Assembly: GCA_964607765.1 (NCBI GenBank)
Contig: CAZSNT010000100.1
Coordinates: 1-38,049 of the forward strand
Direction: 5' to 3'
Length of the DNA stretch: 38,049 nucleotides
From: CAZSNT01 sp964607765
GTDB taxonomy: Bacteria; Verrucomicrobiota; Lentisphaeria; Oligosphaerales; JABHEG01
Position 1 is the stretch's first letter; each line of letters starts with the position of its first letter. The notes under the pieces were generated by a model. It was not told the DNA's origin. It did not search any database and saw nothing but the letters and a program-made list of their open reading frames with translations. Position numbers and translations under genes: made by a program. Of the stretch, positions 24,822 to 34,006 are shown piece by piece.

Positions 24822-27101
24822 TCAATACGCCTCGATCTCCCAGATGCGGGCCTGGTCGCTGTGGGTCTTGGTGATCTCCAGGCGCAGGGCGTCGGTGGTG
24901 ATGCCGGGGAGGCGCATCGACCAGTCGACCTTGCTGTTGCCCATGACCTTCCCCTCCGGTACGTCGACGAACTTGCCGTCCGTCTTGTACTGGATGTTGA
25001 AGTCGGAGATCGGCGCGATGGTCGCGCCGCCCTGCCAGTAGCCGGAGACGATTCGCACAGCCGTGAGCGTCTTCGGCTCGTCCCACGTCAGGTCCGCGCG
25101 GATCGGCAGGCTCTTGTCGCTGACCCAGCGCAGGTGGTTGTCCGTATAACTCACTTTGCCGTCCTGCAGGTGTTTGACGGGGTACCTGGCCGTGTCGAGG
25201 CTCCCCGAAACTGTGATCGTGGCGTCTTTCGCCAGACTCGGTCCGGCGCCCTTCAGCCAGTCCGGCGGCTTGATCAGCGTGGGGGTGGGAAGCGGGACGG
25301 GCTTGCCGGCGCCGACCTTCATCAGTTCCTGCATGGCGCTCCAGTGCTTCTCGTAGACGCCGCGCGGGTCCGTGTCGTGGTTCATGCAGATGGCCGCGGC
25401 CATTCCGACTGCCTCGCCCATCATCCCGCCCGTGCGCATCACCCGGACCGTGCCCAGGGCGTCGTGTGTTACACTGACGTCACGTCCGGCCATGAACAGG
25501 TTCGGGATATTGCGTGAGTAGAAACAGCGGTAGGGGATATGGAACGGCATGGGGTAGGACGTGAAATGGGCACGGGAGATGAATGCGTCCCCCTCGAACC
25601 CCTTCTCGTAACGCGGGTCCGGCAGGTGCAGGTCCATCTTCCAGCCGGTTACCACGCAGCCGTCCTCGAACACCTTCTTCCCCGCGAGGTGTTCCTTGTT
25701 CAGGACCACATCGCCCAAGAGCCGGCGTGACTCGCGCGGGCCGGAGACGTAGGCGATCCAGTTAAACGTGTGGTTGGGATAGGTCTTGTCCACGTTCTTG
25801 ATGCAGTCCCAGGCGCCGAAGGCAGCGCGGAGATTCCAGTCGCGGATGTATTCACGTTCCAGGATCGGGTCGTGGTCGAACCCGCTTTCCCAGTACCAGC
25901 CCCCCAGCTTGGTGATGCCGCCTTTGCCGTGGCGTCCGGGAAACGGTTTCTCACTGAGGTCCAGCGCCCACGGACAACGAGGGAACGAGACGGGCTTGCC
26001 GGTGTCCTTGACGTTCCACAGGTTGCAGCGGCCCATGTGCCCTTTGCGGGTCATGTCGAAGTCTGCGCCGGCCAACGCGCCGATGGCGCCGTCTCCCGTG
26101 CAGTCTGCAAACAGACGGCCGACGAAGCGAAGGCGCTCGTTGGTGACGATGTTCTGTGCGACCACCGCATGGATGCGCCCGTTCTTCATCTCCACCGCAT
26201 TGCCGCGATGGCCCAGGTACAACGCGATGGTATCTTCGGCCCGGACCAGGGCCTCTTTCTTAGCGTCCTCGTAGATCTCAGCCGTGTTGCCGGGGCCGTA
26301 GTGTGCACGCTTCTTCTGCTCCAGTTCCGCCAGCACAGTGCCCACCCCGGCGTACAGCCTGTTCTTCACGGTTCCGCTCAGCCAGACGCGGACCTCGGAA
26401 CTGTTGTTCCCGCCGAGAACCGGCCGATCCTGGATGAATGCGACCTTCAGGCCCAGCCGTCCCGCCGTGATGGCCGCGCACGTGCCGGCCGTGCCGCCGC
26501 CCACCACCACCAGGTCGAACGTGCCTGCTGCCGTCGGTGTATCCGGCTGGCCCAGCGCCTTGCGGCGCAGCGCTGCCAAAGCTCCCGTGTCGTTCGGTGG
26601 GGTATAAGACTGGTCCTTCGCGAAGCAGATCGCATCGCAGCGACCATCGAACCCGGTGAGGTCGTGCAGCGCGACTTTCGCCGTGTTCCCCCTGATCGTG
26701 ATCGTGCCACCGTCCTGCCAATGCCATCCGGCGCCCTTTTCCCCAAAGGTCACGGGCAGGGGGTCGCCGTCGATCAGCACCCGGAACACACCGGGGCTGC
26801 CCGCTGCACGCTTGGCATCGGGGGTGCCCGGCCTCTTCCAGGGGCCGACCCAGTCCCGGGTTCGGACCCAGACGCGGTACTCGCCCGGTTCCGGGAAGGT
26901 CAGGGTCGTGGAGGCGTCCGCCACCGGTGTGCCCCACCCATGCGCCAGAAGGAAGGAAGATCCCATCTCGTCCATAAACTGCTGGTCAATCACCCAGCCG
27001 CCACGGTCCTCGAACCCTTCCGTATCCACAAACACGATCGGCCCTGCCGCAGCCCATGTTGCCAACGCGAAAGCCGAAACGAGAAAACACAGCCTGTTCA
27101 T
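24822..27101 (-). CDS. Exported FAD-dependent oxidoreductase with two accessory beta domains
   Basis: A 759-residue protein with a signal peptide (MNRLCFLVSAFALATWAAAG). Residues 22-160 form a beta module like golvesin-type domains (GEYRVWVRTRDW, GWHWQDGG). Residues 194-600 are an FAD_oxidored flavoprotein, with FDLVVVGGGTAGTCAAITAG and GGNNSSEVR near its start and NLFMAGRDVSVTHDALG typical of its end. Residues 635-759 look like a discoidin (F5/8 type C) sugar-binding domain (LRWVSD, ADLTWDEPKTLTAVRIVSGYWQ). This suggests a secreted or envelope flavoenzyme acting on bound polysaccharide. AGGAGA lies 7 bases before the ATG. It is convergent with the Tat oxidoreductase and appears monocistronic. 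Confidence 0.85.
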   Translation of the reverse strand: MNRLCFLVSAFALATWAAAGPIVFVDTEGFEDRGGWVIDQQFMDEMGSSFLLAHGWGTPVADASTTLTFPEPGEYRVWVRTRDWVGPWKRPGTPDAKRAAGSPGVFRVLIDGDPLPVTFGEKGAGWHWQDGGTITIRGNTAKVALHDLTGFDGRCDAICFAKDQSYTPPNDTGALAALRRKALGQPDTPTAAGTFDLVVVGGGTAGTCAAITAGRLGLKVAFIQDRPVLGGNNSSEVRVWLSGTVKNRLYAGVGTVLAELEQKKRAHYGPGNTAEIYEDAKKEALVRAEDTIALYLGHRGNAVEMKNGRIHAVVAQNIVTNERLRFVGRLFADCTGDGAIGALAGADFDMTRKGHMGRCNLWNVKDTGKPVSFPRCPWALDLSEKPFPGRHGKGGITKLGGWYWESGFDHDPILEREYIRDWNLRAAFGAWDCIKNVDKTYPNHTFNWIAYVSGPRESRRLLGDVVLNKEHLAGKKVFEDGCVVTGWKMDLHLPDPRYEKGFEGDAFISRAHFTSYPMPFHIPYRCFYSRNIPNLFMAGRDVSVTHDALGTVRVMRTGGMMGEAVGMAAAICMNHDTDPRGVYEKHWSAMQELMKVGAGKPVPLPTPTLIKPPDWLKGAGPSLAKDATITVSGSLDTARYPVKHLQDGKVSYTDNHLRWVSDKSLPIRADLTWDEPKTLTAVRIVSGYWQGGATIAPISDFNIQYKTDGKFVDVPEGKVMGNSKVDWSMRLPGITTDALRLEITKTHSDQARIWEIEAY

Positions 27102-27221
27102 CCACAGTCTCCTGTCGTCACTCTTCTACCCCGTGCGGGCCTCCGAACGGCTTCATCCACAACAGGCGGCCGGGGCCGGCCGCGCAACCGGCCGCAACTT
27201 ACGCCATACGCCACTATAATG

Positions 27222-27248
27222 CCCCGGGCCCCAACCGGCGCGGGGCCC
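27222..27248. repeat. 9-bp perfect GC hairpin
   Basis: CCGGGCCCC (27222-27230) pairs with GGGGCCCGG (27240-27248) around a 9-base loop. TATAAT lies just before it (27213-27218). No T-tract follows, so it is not a normal intrinsic terminator. It lies about 120 bases upstream of the FAD gene on that gene's leader side. Confidence 0.6.
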
Positions 27249-27320
27249 GGTGAGGTCTCCGCATTCATGCCCTGTCTTAGCGCCGTTCGCCACTGGCTAC
27301 CGTATCCTGTCTGCCCGGAC

Positions 27321-27397
27321 GTGGCGCCGCTCTCCGGGCGGCGGCTTCCTGTCGTCACGCCACGGAGGGGAAGCCGCCGCCCAGAGAGCGACGCTAC
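27321..27397. repeat. 29-bp imperfect inverted repeat
   Basis: The arms 27321-27349 and 27369-27397 match at 26 of 29 positions around a 19-base loop. The core is GCGGCGGCTTCC / GGAAGCCGCCGC. Two of the three mismatches would be G-U pairs in a minus-strand transcript and the third would be a G-U pair in a plus-strand one. The near-perfect pairing suggests a selected RNA structure or a small mobile palindromic element. Confidence 0.8.
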
Positions 27398-27712
27398 AGT
27401 CGGAGCAGCCTTCCGGAGCCCGCTCAAAGCCCACCGCCGGGAAGCAACCAAACCATGCAGTAACGCTGCATAGCCGGAGAGCCGGGCCTCCGGCCTCTTG
27501 ATCCCGCTCTTGCCCCAAAGGGGATCCGGAGTTAGACCTCCACCATCAACACCATCGGCTTCCCCTGGGCAGAGCCCGCTCGTGTTGACATTTTCTTCAG
27601 ATCTTAACATCCATAACAGATGGGACTCATTACGCTTCTTCGAGTACGCACCGCCGCCGCTTCTTCCTGTATGTTCCCCTTTAGCTTGACCTGGCTCACT
27701 CTTGCGGTATTC

Positions 27713-27725
27713 GTGTATATAACAC
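27713..27725 (+). promoter_or_regulatory. Palindrome GTGT-ATATA-ACAC before the regulator gene
   Basis: GTGT (27713-27716) and ACAC (27722-27725) flank ATATA, the most AT-rich point of the gap, 30 bases before the regulator start. GntR-type proteins bind short AT-centred palindromes of about this size, so it may be an autoregulatory operator overlapping the promoter. Confidence 0.4.
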
Positions 27726-27755
27726 CTAAACCAACGGGCACTGGGAGGCGGGCCA

Positions 27756-28883
27756 ATGAGCGAATCCAGAAGCGCCATCAGCCGCGACGGCAAGACACCG
27801 TACCACCAGCAGGTGCGCGAGGTCTTGGTTGAACGGGTTGTGACAGGCACGTATCCCCCGGGCGGTCGTGTGCCGGCGGTGCGTACGCTGGCCCGGGAAC
27901 TGGACGTGAACACGCTCAGCGTCTGGCAGGCGGTGCATGATCTGACCGGCCGTGACATCCTCGTGACCGTGCGCGGCAAGGGCACGTTCGTGGCCGACCG
28001 TCCCGACCTGAGCTCGCTAGGCCTTGGCTCCGTTCCTGGCCAGCCGGCCCTGCCGACCCGGGTCCAGTTCGTCATTCCCGGCCTCAAGGACGGTCTTGCT
28101 GCAGACATCGTGTCGGCCGGCCGGGACACGGCCGACGCGCACGGCGTCCCGGTCACCATCGTGGACTCGTCGGGCGACGAGGGCCGCGAAGCGGACGAGA
28201 TCTCGAAAGCACTGACTGATCCGGGGTGCGGGCTGATCGTGTTGCCGCGCATGTCAGGGGAAAGCGCGCGCCGGTTGATGCAGGCCGTGCTGGACGCGGC
28301 GCCCGTAGTGCTGCTGGACCGTCGGTTCAACGACGTCCCGTGTTGGTACACGGGTGGCGACCATGCGCAGGGCACGCGCTTGGCCACACAACTGTTGGTT
28401 GATCGCGGATGCCGACGCCTCGCGTTCATCGGTGGCCCGGCACATGTCAGTTCAGTCCACGAACGGGTGGCGGGGTTCCGTGATGTTCTGGGTGAGAACG
28501 GCATCGCAGTGGACCCGGCTTTTCTGCGCTTGAGGGTGGCCTGTGCCGGCCCCATTCCAGGCGTGCTCCGTGAGTTGTTCGAGCACCCGCAGCCGCCGGA
28601 CGGCATCCTGTTCGTCAACGACTACGCGGCCATGGCCGGAATGCAGGCGCTGAAACACATGGGGTTGCGCGTACCTGAGGACGTGGCCGTGACGGGATTC
28701 GACAACGCGGAGTTTGCGGAGTTCGCAGATCCGCCGCTGACCACCGTGCGGCAGGACGCGGCCGCGATCGGCAAAGCGGCGGTTGAACTCCTGCTCGAGA
28801 TGTTCGCTCTGCCGGTCGCCGAACGTCTGGCAGGCCGCTCACGGCGCATCCCGGTGGAGCTGATCCGCCGTGAGAGCGCATAG
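27756..28883 (+). CDS. GntR-LacI chimeric transcriptional regulator (AraR-like architecture)
   Basis: A 375-residue repressor-type protein. Residues 13-80 are a GntR winged helix: TPYHQQVREVLVERVVTG, PPGGRVPAVRTLARELDVN and the wing VRGKGTFVAD. From residue 100 on it is a LacI/periplasmic-binding-type effector domain. This includes GLIVLPRMSG, VLLDRRFNDVPCWYTGGDHAQGTRLA, RLAFIGGP, DGILFVNDYAAMAG, and the end DVAVTGFDNAEFAEFADPPLTTVRQ, a LacI hallmark. This combination is that of AraR of Bacillus and relatives, which sense sugars. GGGAGG lies 7 bases before the ATG. It heads an operon with the truncated URO-D gene, a GxGYxYP gene and a DUF6785 permease, and probably controls them. Confidence 0.92.
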   Translation: MSESRSAISRDGKTPYHQQVREVLVERVVTGTYPPGGRVPAVRTLARELDVNTLSVWQAVHDLTGRDILVTVRGKGTFVADRPDLSSLGLGSVPGQPALPTRVQFVIPGLKDGLAADIVSAGRDTADAHGVPVTIVDSSGDEGREADEISKALTDPGCGLIVLPRMSGESARRLMQAVLDAAPVVLLDRRFNDVPCWYTGGDHAQGTRLATQLLVDRGCRRLAFIGGPAHVSSVHERVAGFRDVLGENGIAVDPAFLRLRVACAGPIPGVLRELFEHPQPPDGILFVNDYAAMAGMQALKHMGLRVPEDVAVTGFDNAEFAEFADPPLTTVRQDAAAIGKAAVELLLEMFALPVAERLAGRSRRIPVELIRRESA

Positions 28884-28899
28884 AAGGACAGCAGTTCCA

Positions 28900-29286
28900 A
28901 TGGCCATGACATCACGTGAACGCGTCGAAGCGTGCCTGACTTTCTCAACTCCCGACCGGGTCCCCAGGGACCTTTGGACCCTTCCCTGGGCCGAGATGAC
29001 TTACCCGGATGAAGTCGCTGCGATCCGCAGGGACTTTCCCGACGATTTCACTGGGTCCCCCAACGTCTACAATCCCTCTCCCCGTGAGAAGGGCTCCGCT
29101 ACAGCTGTCGGGACTTACGTCGATGCGTGGGGCTGTGTGTTTGAGAATGTCCATGAAGGGATCATCGGGGAGGTCAAGGACCCGATTCTGGACAGCGTGG
29201 CCGCCATTGAAGCCTACGAGCTCCCCTATGAGATCCTCCCGGAGGATCTTGACGGCAAACAGGACGGAGAGGAAAGCCCCGTATGA
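28900..29286 (+). pseudogene. Truncated URO-D/methyltransferase-type protein (N-terminal piece)
   Basis: A 128-residue frame starting MAMTSRERVEACLTF, the standard opening of uroporphyrinogen-decarboxylase-family proteins, followed by PDRVPRDLWTLPW. Family members run to about 350 residues; this one stops after YEILPEDLDG, so the central barrel and metal- or substrate-binding C-terminus are missing. The end overlaps the next gene by ATGA, so the stub may persist as a coupling device. In this setting the parent was probably a URO-D homolog used in methyl transfer or an unknown catabolic step rather than heme synthesis. It could instead be a functional short protein. The ribosome site is weak. 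Confidence 0.7.
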
Positions 29287-31829
29287 AAAGAGCGACATGC
29301 AAACACGCCGAACTTGTTGGTTGGCGCCTGCCGTTGCTGGCGCTCTCGAGCCTGGCGTGGTGCACTGGCTGCGCGCACCGAACTGCCGACGCCACGGATC
29401 AAACCGAACGGCCACTGCCCAGCCTGAACACGCCGCCCGTGGCCGTGCTCGTGGAGTCGGGGTTCCCAGCCTACGGCGGGACGCCCTCGGTCATTCCCGC
29501 TCAAATCCCCGGAATCCTCACCCGCTACGGCGTTCCAGCCACGGCAATGTCGGTCGCGGATCTGGAGACGGCCGGGGCGCTTGATCCGGCTGCGTATCCG
29601 GTCCTGGTGTTACCGTACGGGAATGCCTTCCCCGCGCCGATCCTGCGGATCCTGCGCGCCTACCACGCGGCCGGCGGCTGCCTGATCCTGAACGGCGTGC
29701 CGTTCACGCACCGTTGCGAGCGCCAGGAAAAGGGCTGGAAGGACCTCGGGCATTTCAACCACTTCGATCACGGGCCGAACGGCATGGGTACAGGCGGTTT
29801 CGCCGGCCCGGCGACAGGCACACTGGCCGTCCAGTACCACGGATTCCAGCCCAATCCGCTCGGGCTGGGTTCGGACCTGCCGCTGGCCGCCGAGCCAGTG
29901 AAGCGCCAGTGGCTCGCCATAGAGTCGCTGCCGGCCGAAGACGAGGTCATCCCGCTGGTCGGGCTCGTACCTGAAGAGGGTCGCCCGGTGCACCCGATCT
30001 CGGCCATCATCAGGCACCGCTGTGCGGCGTTCCGGGGCGCCATCGACGTCTGGATCGGGCAGGTGGCCCCGGCAATGACATCGGACGACGCATTCTGTGC
30101 GCGCCAGCTGCTGGTCCGCGGCGCGGTCTGGTGCCTGCGCGAGAAAGGGCTGCTGGCCGAGGGCGCCGGGAACGCTGTGTTCGCAGCGCTTGATCGGGCT
30201 GCCCGCCCGGTTCCGCTGCCCGAGAACCTGGCCTACAACCCCGAGCCGCGCTCGTGGGGCAACACGTTCCTGCCAAGATCCAATCCGCCCGCGCGCCGGT
30301 TGCTGATTGTTGACGGCGCCGGTGTGAGCGCGGAAGAGCGGGTCGCGCTGGGCTGCCTCCAGGGCCTGACCAGCCGTGCACAGCCCCGAATCTGGCTGCA
30401 GTTCTGGGAAGGTCCGCAATTCTGGCTCGATTGGCATGTGGAAAAAGGACACATTGACGGCTACGACCGCGTCGAGGATTGGCGCGATCTGTTTCGCCAA
30501 TTCAGGGGCAGCTTCCACGGCGCGGTTGTGCCGGACTCGGCGCTCTACCGCGGCAACCTGCTTGCAGCCAATGTCGCGGCCTGCGAGGACCTGATCCTGG
30601 CCACGCCCGAGCTGGCCGAAAAACTCAAGATTCCGGTCAAGATCGACCTGCGCGGCCGGTTCACGACCTACGCGGATGGATTGGCGTGGGTCTGGGAGAC
30701 GTATCGGTCGCGACTTAACCGGCACCTGTGCAACTACATGCATCCGGACCGCCTCAGAAATGGCGCTTTTGCCTACGACGTGCAGTGGCGCGGGCTCATG
30801 CTCTGGCCCTGCGGGCCCGTCGACGGGGCCAAGCCCGGCGCGGACATGCTGCGCGAGAAAGCGGTCGTAGCCCGAATCATGTCCGAGCTGGCTCCGAATT
30901 CGCCCGTGATGGGGTTCCCCTACGCCGGCCATGGTGTGGGGCTCGGCGAAGTGTCCGGCGTCGCCCTGGCCAGTCGCTGCGCCAAACCCTTGGTCTGCAC
31001 CGATCACCTGGCCAACCTGAGCGTGATGAGCGGCGTGCGCGTGGAGCAGCTGCGCCAAACCAGGCCCGACGCCCCGCCCCCCCTGGAACGCGACAAGATC
31101 TACATCGCCATGGCCCTGTCCGACGGCGATAACCAAAATTGCTGGATGCACTTTATGAAGCGCTACGTCGAGCATCCGCGATTCGGCGAGTTCCCGATGG
31201 CCTTCGGCATGGGCCCGGCCATGGCAGACCTGATGCCGGGCGTGGCACAGTGGTACCTGGAGCGGGGCGGATCGCGCACGGAGTTCCTGGCCGACGTCTC
31301 CGGCGTGGGCTACATCCAGCCCCAGAACTACGGCACTGCGTTCGCCGATCGCGACGCCGTTCTCGCGGGTTTCCTGGACTGGACGCGGCAGTACCTGACA
31401 CGCATGGACATGCGCACGTTGCGTACGGTCCGAGGCGCGGACGAGCTGCTCGCACGCTATGCGGCCGCTATGCCGGACCTGCACTCGCTGTTCGCGGACA
31501 TGGGGCGGTACTCGGGGCACGAGGGAATCGCGAACCTGACCTACACGCTGCCTGACGGCATGCCCGTGTTCCGCGCCGTCACCAGTTGGCGGCATGGTAC
31601 GGACAGTGTCCCGAGGGAGATCCCGGAGCAGGTCGGTGATGTCCGGCCCGCATTCGTGAACGCCTTCCTGCACTGCTGGACATACAAAGACCTGGACCTC
31701 GTCGCGGCGCTCTACGACAAGCGGCAGGCCGACTGGGTATTCGTGACCCCCGCGCAGCTGGCTGCTCTCTACCGTCAGGCTCGCGACAAAGGCTGGATCG
31801 GCGACGGAGCGGGGGCAGCGGCACCATGA
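29283..31829 (+). CDS. GxGYxYP-type putative glycoside hydrolase, lipoprotein
   Basis: An 848-residue exported protein. The N-terminus is basic, then hydrophobic (LPLLALSSLAW), then CTGC, a loose lipobox. Residues 55-150 look like a glutamine-amidotransferase-like flavodoxin fold (VAVLVESGFPAYGG, YPVLVLPYGNAFP). The large C-terminal region contains IAMALSDGDNQNCW (DGDN at 614-617) and GVGYIQP (674-680). The latter is a variant of the GxGYxYP signature of an uncharacterised glycosidase-like family, here with Gln in place of the second Tyr. A GGAGAGG ribosome site lies inside the URO-D stub. It overlaps its neighbours by four bases on both sides, so it is coupled to the permease. The substrate is unknown. 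Confidence 0.8.
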   Translation: MKRATCKHAELVGWRLPLLALSSLAWCTGCAHRTADATDQTERPLPSLNTPPVAVLVESGFPAYGGTPSVIPAQIPGILTRYGVPATAMSVADLETAGALDPAAYPVLVLPYGNAFPAPILRILRAYHAAGGCLILNGVPFTHRCERQEKGWKDLGHFNHFDHGPNGMGTGGFAGPATGTLAVQYHGFQPNPLGLGSDLPLAAEPVKRQWLAIESLPAEDEVIPLVGLVPEEGRPVHPISAIIRHRCAAFRGAIDVWIGQVAPAMTSDDAFCARQLLVRGAVWCLREKGLLAEGAGNAVFAALDRAARPVPLPENLAYNPEPRSWGNTFLPRSNPPARRLLIVDGAGVSAEERVALGCLQGLTSRAQPRIWLQFWEGPQFWLDWHVEKGHIDGYDRVEDWRDLFRQFRGSFHGAVVPDSALYRGNLLAANVAACEDLILATPELAEKLKIPVKIDLRGRFTTYADGLAWVWETYRSRLNRHLCNYMHPDRLRNGAFAYDVQWRGLMLWPCGPVDGAKPGADMLREKAVVARIMSELAPNSPVMGFPYAGHGVGLGEVSGVALASRCAKPLVCTDHLANLSVMSGVRVEQLRQTRPDAPPPLERDKIYIAMALSDGDNQNCWMHFMKRYVEHPRFGEFPMAFGMGPAMADLMPGVAQWYLERGGSRTEFLADVSGVGYIQPQNYGTAFADRDAVLAGFLDWTRQYLTRMDMRTLRTVRGADELLARYAAAMPDLHSLFADMGRYSGHEGIANLTYTLPDGMPVFRAVTSWRHGTDSVPREIPEQVGDVRPAFVNAFLHCWTYKDLDLVAALYDKRQADWVFVTPAQLAALYRQARDKGWIGDGAGAAAP

Positions 31830-33991
31830 CCCGGCGCGCGACCATCATCGGCTCGGTCGGCGCGCTCTTGTTGTGCGCGCTGGCGTTCTTCAACGATCGC
31901 GTGATGGACGCGCCGTGGCTGATCCTGCATTTCCTGCCAAGCTCCGTATTCGGTGCGCTGTTGCTGCTCAGGTTCGTAGCGAACCCGGTTCTGGGCAGCT
32001 TCCGGGCCTCGTGGCGCCTGAGCCCGGCCGAAATGGCGGTCGTCATTGCCATTCCGCTGATGGTCTGCGCCATACCCGCGGGCGGCTTGCTTGACCACTT
32101 CCACAACGCGTTGATCATGCCGCAGCATTTCGCGCGCGTCGAACCCGGCTGGCGCGGCGAGGATGCCCCCGAGACAACGGCCCCGGGCACGGCTCGAGCG
32201 GCCGAACGCGGGATTGTCGGACGCGTGCCGCCGCGGTTGCTGCCGGATGTGACCGGCCCGAACGGGTCTGTCGTGCTCGACGGCTACGTGAACGGGCTCG
32301 GAGAAGGCGACCAGCTGATCCCCGTCAGCCGCGTCCCGTGGCGCGCCTGGCTGCCGGTCTACCGGTACTGGATCCCGCTCGTGCTCTGTCTCGCCATGGC
32401 CATGATCGGCTTGAGCCTGGTGCTGCACAGGCAGTGGAGTCGGCACGAACGCCTCCCCTACCCTATTGCGCAGTTCGCGTCTGTGATCATGGGCGCGGAC
32501 ACCGACGACGGGAACGGTGGCGGGGCCTTGCGCTCTCGCGCGTTCTGGGCCGGGGCGGCCGCCGTCTTCTTCCTGCACATGAACAACTACGTTTGCACGT
32601 GGCGGCCGGGCCTGTTCATACCGATCGCACGAAGGGTCGACTTCTCCCCGTTACTGCGCCTGACCCCCTGGATGGCGCACAGCCCGGTTCCGGTCAACTG
32701 GATCGGGGCGCCGCCCATTTGCTTCGCGATCATCGGCTTGGCGTTCCTGCTGCCGACCCAGATCTCGCTGTCCGTGGGACTGGCGCCCTACGCATTCGCA
32801 CTCGTGACCGGCGCGCTGACAGCGTACGGGGTGGGCTGCTCGACACGCTTCGGCATGGAACCGTCCATCGTTCTGCTGTGCTATGCGGGCGCCTGGTGCG
32901 GCATGTTCCTGGTCGTGCTCTACAACGGCCGCCAGTACTTCACGACCGTGCTGCGCCGCGCCCTGGGCCGACGGATCGGACACGAGGCGGCGGCTGAACC
33001 CCCGACTCCCACGGCTGCCGACGCGTCGAGCGCTGCCGCGTCGTGTGACGACGTCGAGCCGCACGTGGTGTGGGGCGGGCGGGCGTTCCTGGTCGGCATC
33101 CTCGCGTTTGTCGTGCTGCTGGTGGTTGGCGGGTTCAACCCGTTCACTGCCGTCCTGTTCGCAGGGCTGACGGTGGTGATCCAGGTGGTGGCGTCGCGCG
33201 TTCTGGCGGAAGCAGGCGTGTTCCACCTGCATCCCCACTTCTTCCCGGTGACCGTGGTCTGGGCCCTGTTCGGGGCGGCCGCAGTCGGTCCGGACCAACT
33301 GCTCGTGCTCGGGCTGTTCTCCGCGGTGCTGCTCACCAACCCGCGGGAGGCGCTGCTGCCCTTCGTCGCCACGGCCCTGAAGATCGGGGAAACCGCGAAG
33401 ACGCCCGTGCCGGCGCTCGCGCGTCGTGGTGCCACGGTCGTCATCCTGGGGCTGCTGGTGGCCGCTCCGATCACGCTGTACCTGCACTACCAGTACGGCG
33501 CCATGCTCACGGGCGACGGCTGGACGTCCGTAATGATGCCTAAGCTGACGTTCGATGCGAGCGTCAAGACCCGGCACGCGCTGGCCGCCCAGGGCCTGCT
33601 GGAGCAGGCGATGCATGCGGGCCCCGTCGCGCGGCTGGGAATGCTCGCGCCGGACGGGCCGGCCGTGACCGCGTTCTTCGTCACGTTCGGACTGGTGTTC
33701 GCGTTCGCAGCCTTGCGCTACCGGTTCGCGTGGTGGCCGCTGCACCCCGTCATGCTCCTGATGCTGGCCACGGCCCAGAGCATGAGCAGCGGCTTCTCGT
33801 TCCTGCTGGGCTGGGCCGTCAAGAGCGCCACGGTGCGCTACGGAGGCGATGCGGCCTGCAGGACGCTCAAGCCGCTCATGTTCGGACTCATTGCCGGCGA
33901 GGTCATGGCCAGTGTGGTGCCCATGCTGGTCGGTATCATCTACTGGATGGTGACGCGTACCGCGCCACCGCCGTTCTCGGTATTCAGATGA
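31826..33991 (+). CDS. DUF6785-type polytopic membrane protein, OPT-like candidate permease
   Basis: A 721-residue inner-membrane protein with a dozen or so hydrophobic segments, the first at about residues 7-27. Others follow near 37-50, 70-90, 180-200, and a dense series through 660-710. A hydrophilic loop at about 100-165 and an Ala/Pro-rich loop near 390-410 interrupt them. HERLPYPIAQFASVI is a conserved loop reminiscent of oligopeptide transporter (OPT) family proteins. I match it to DUF6785, a distant OPT relative found with carbohydrate genes in PVC bacteria. It is the only candidate transporter in the window. Its start overlaps the GxGYxYP stop by ATGA, which suggests it imports the product of that enzyme. 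Transport activity is inferred. Confidence 0.78.
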   Translation: MTRRATIIGSVGALLLCALAFFNDRVMDAPWLILHFLPSSVFGALLLLRFVANPVLGSFRASWRLSPAEMAVVIAIPLMVCAIPAGGLLDHFHNALIMPQHFARVEPGWRGEDAPETTAPGTARAAERGIVGRVPPRLLPDVTGPNGSVVLDGYVNGLGEGDQLIPVSRVPWRAWLPVYRYWIPLVLCLAMAMIGLSLVLHRQWSRHERLPYPIAQFASVIMGADTDDGNGGGALRSRAFWAGAAAVFFLHMNNYVCTWRPGLFIPIARRVDFSPLLRLTPWMAHSPVPVNWIGAPPICFAIIGLAFLLPTQISLSVGLAPYAFALVTGALTAYGVGCSTRFGMEPSIVLLCYAGAWCGMFLVVLYNGRQYFTTVLRRALGRRIGHEAAAEPPTPTAADASSAAASCDDVEPHVVWGGRAFLVGILAFVVLLVVGGFNPFTAVLFAGLTVVIQVVASRVLAEAGVFHLHPHFFPVTVVWALFGAAAVGPDQLLVLGLFSAVLLTNPREALLPFVATALKIGETAKTPVPALARRGATVVILGLLVAAPITLYLHYQYGAMLTGDGWTSVMMPKLTFDASVKTRHALAAQGLLEQAMHAGPVARLGMLAPDGPAVTAFFVTFGLVFAFAALRYRFAWWPLHPVMLLMLATAQSMSSGFSFLLGWAVKSATVRYGGDAACRTLKPLMFGLIAGEVMASVVPMLVGIIYWMVTRTAPPPFSVFR

Positions 33992-34006
33992 ACACAAGGA
34001 AACACA

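Larger units (their letters stand above)
27102..27755. other. 654-base regulatory gap with hairpins
   Basis: This gap separates the minus-strand FAD gene from the plus-strand regulator and holds both promoters. A long minus-strand frame crosses it but only shadows the regulator gene. Visible structure: GC-rich palindromes around 27160-27195, hairpins at 27222-27248 and 27321-27397, an isolated TTGACA at 27585 with no good -10 partner, and a small palindrome at 27713. Confidence 0.65.

Noticed and set aside
25770..27473. 567-codon plus-strand frame opposite the FAD oxidoreductase
   Set aside because: No domain and shadow-type composition; the minus-strand gene has a signal peptide, an FAD motif and a ribosome site.
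27098..28618. 506-codon minus-strand open frame across the regulatory gap and the regulator gene
   Set aside because: It is low-complexity Arg/Pro/Ser-rich, has no domain, and lies opposite a clearly real GntR-LacI gene; GC-rich DNA gives such shadow frames.
29610..31673. 687-codon minus-strand frame opposite the GxGYxYP gene
   Set aside because: The composition is that of an antisense shadow (His, Arg, Val, Gln-rich), with no motif and no ribosome site; the plus-strand gene has coupling overlaps and family motifs.
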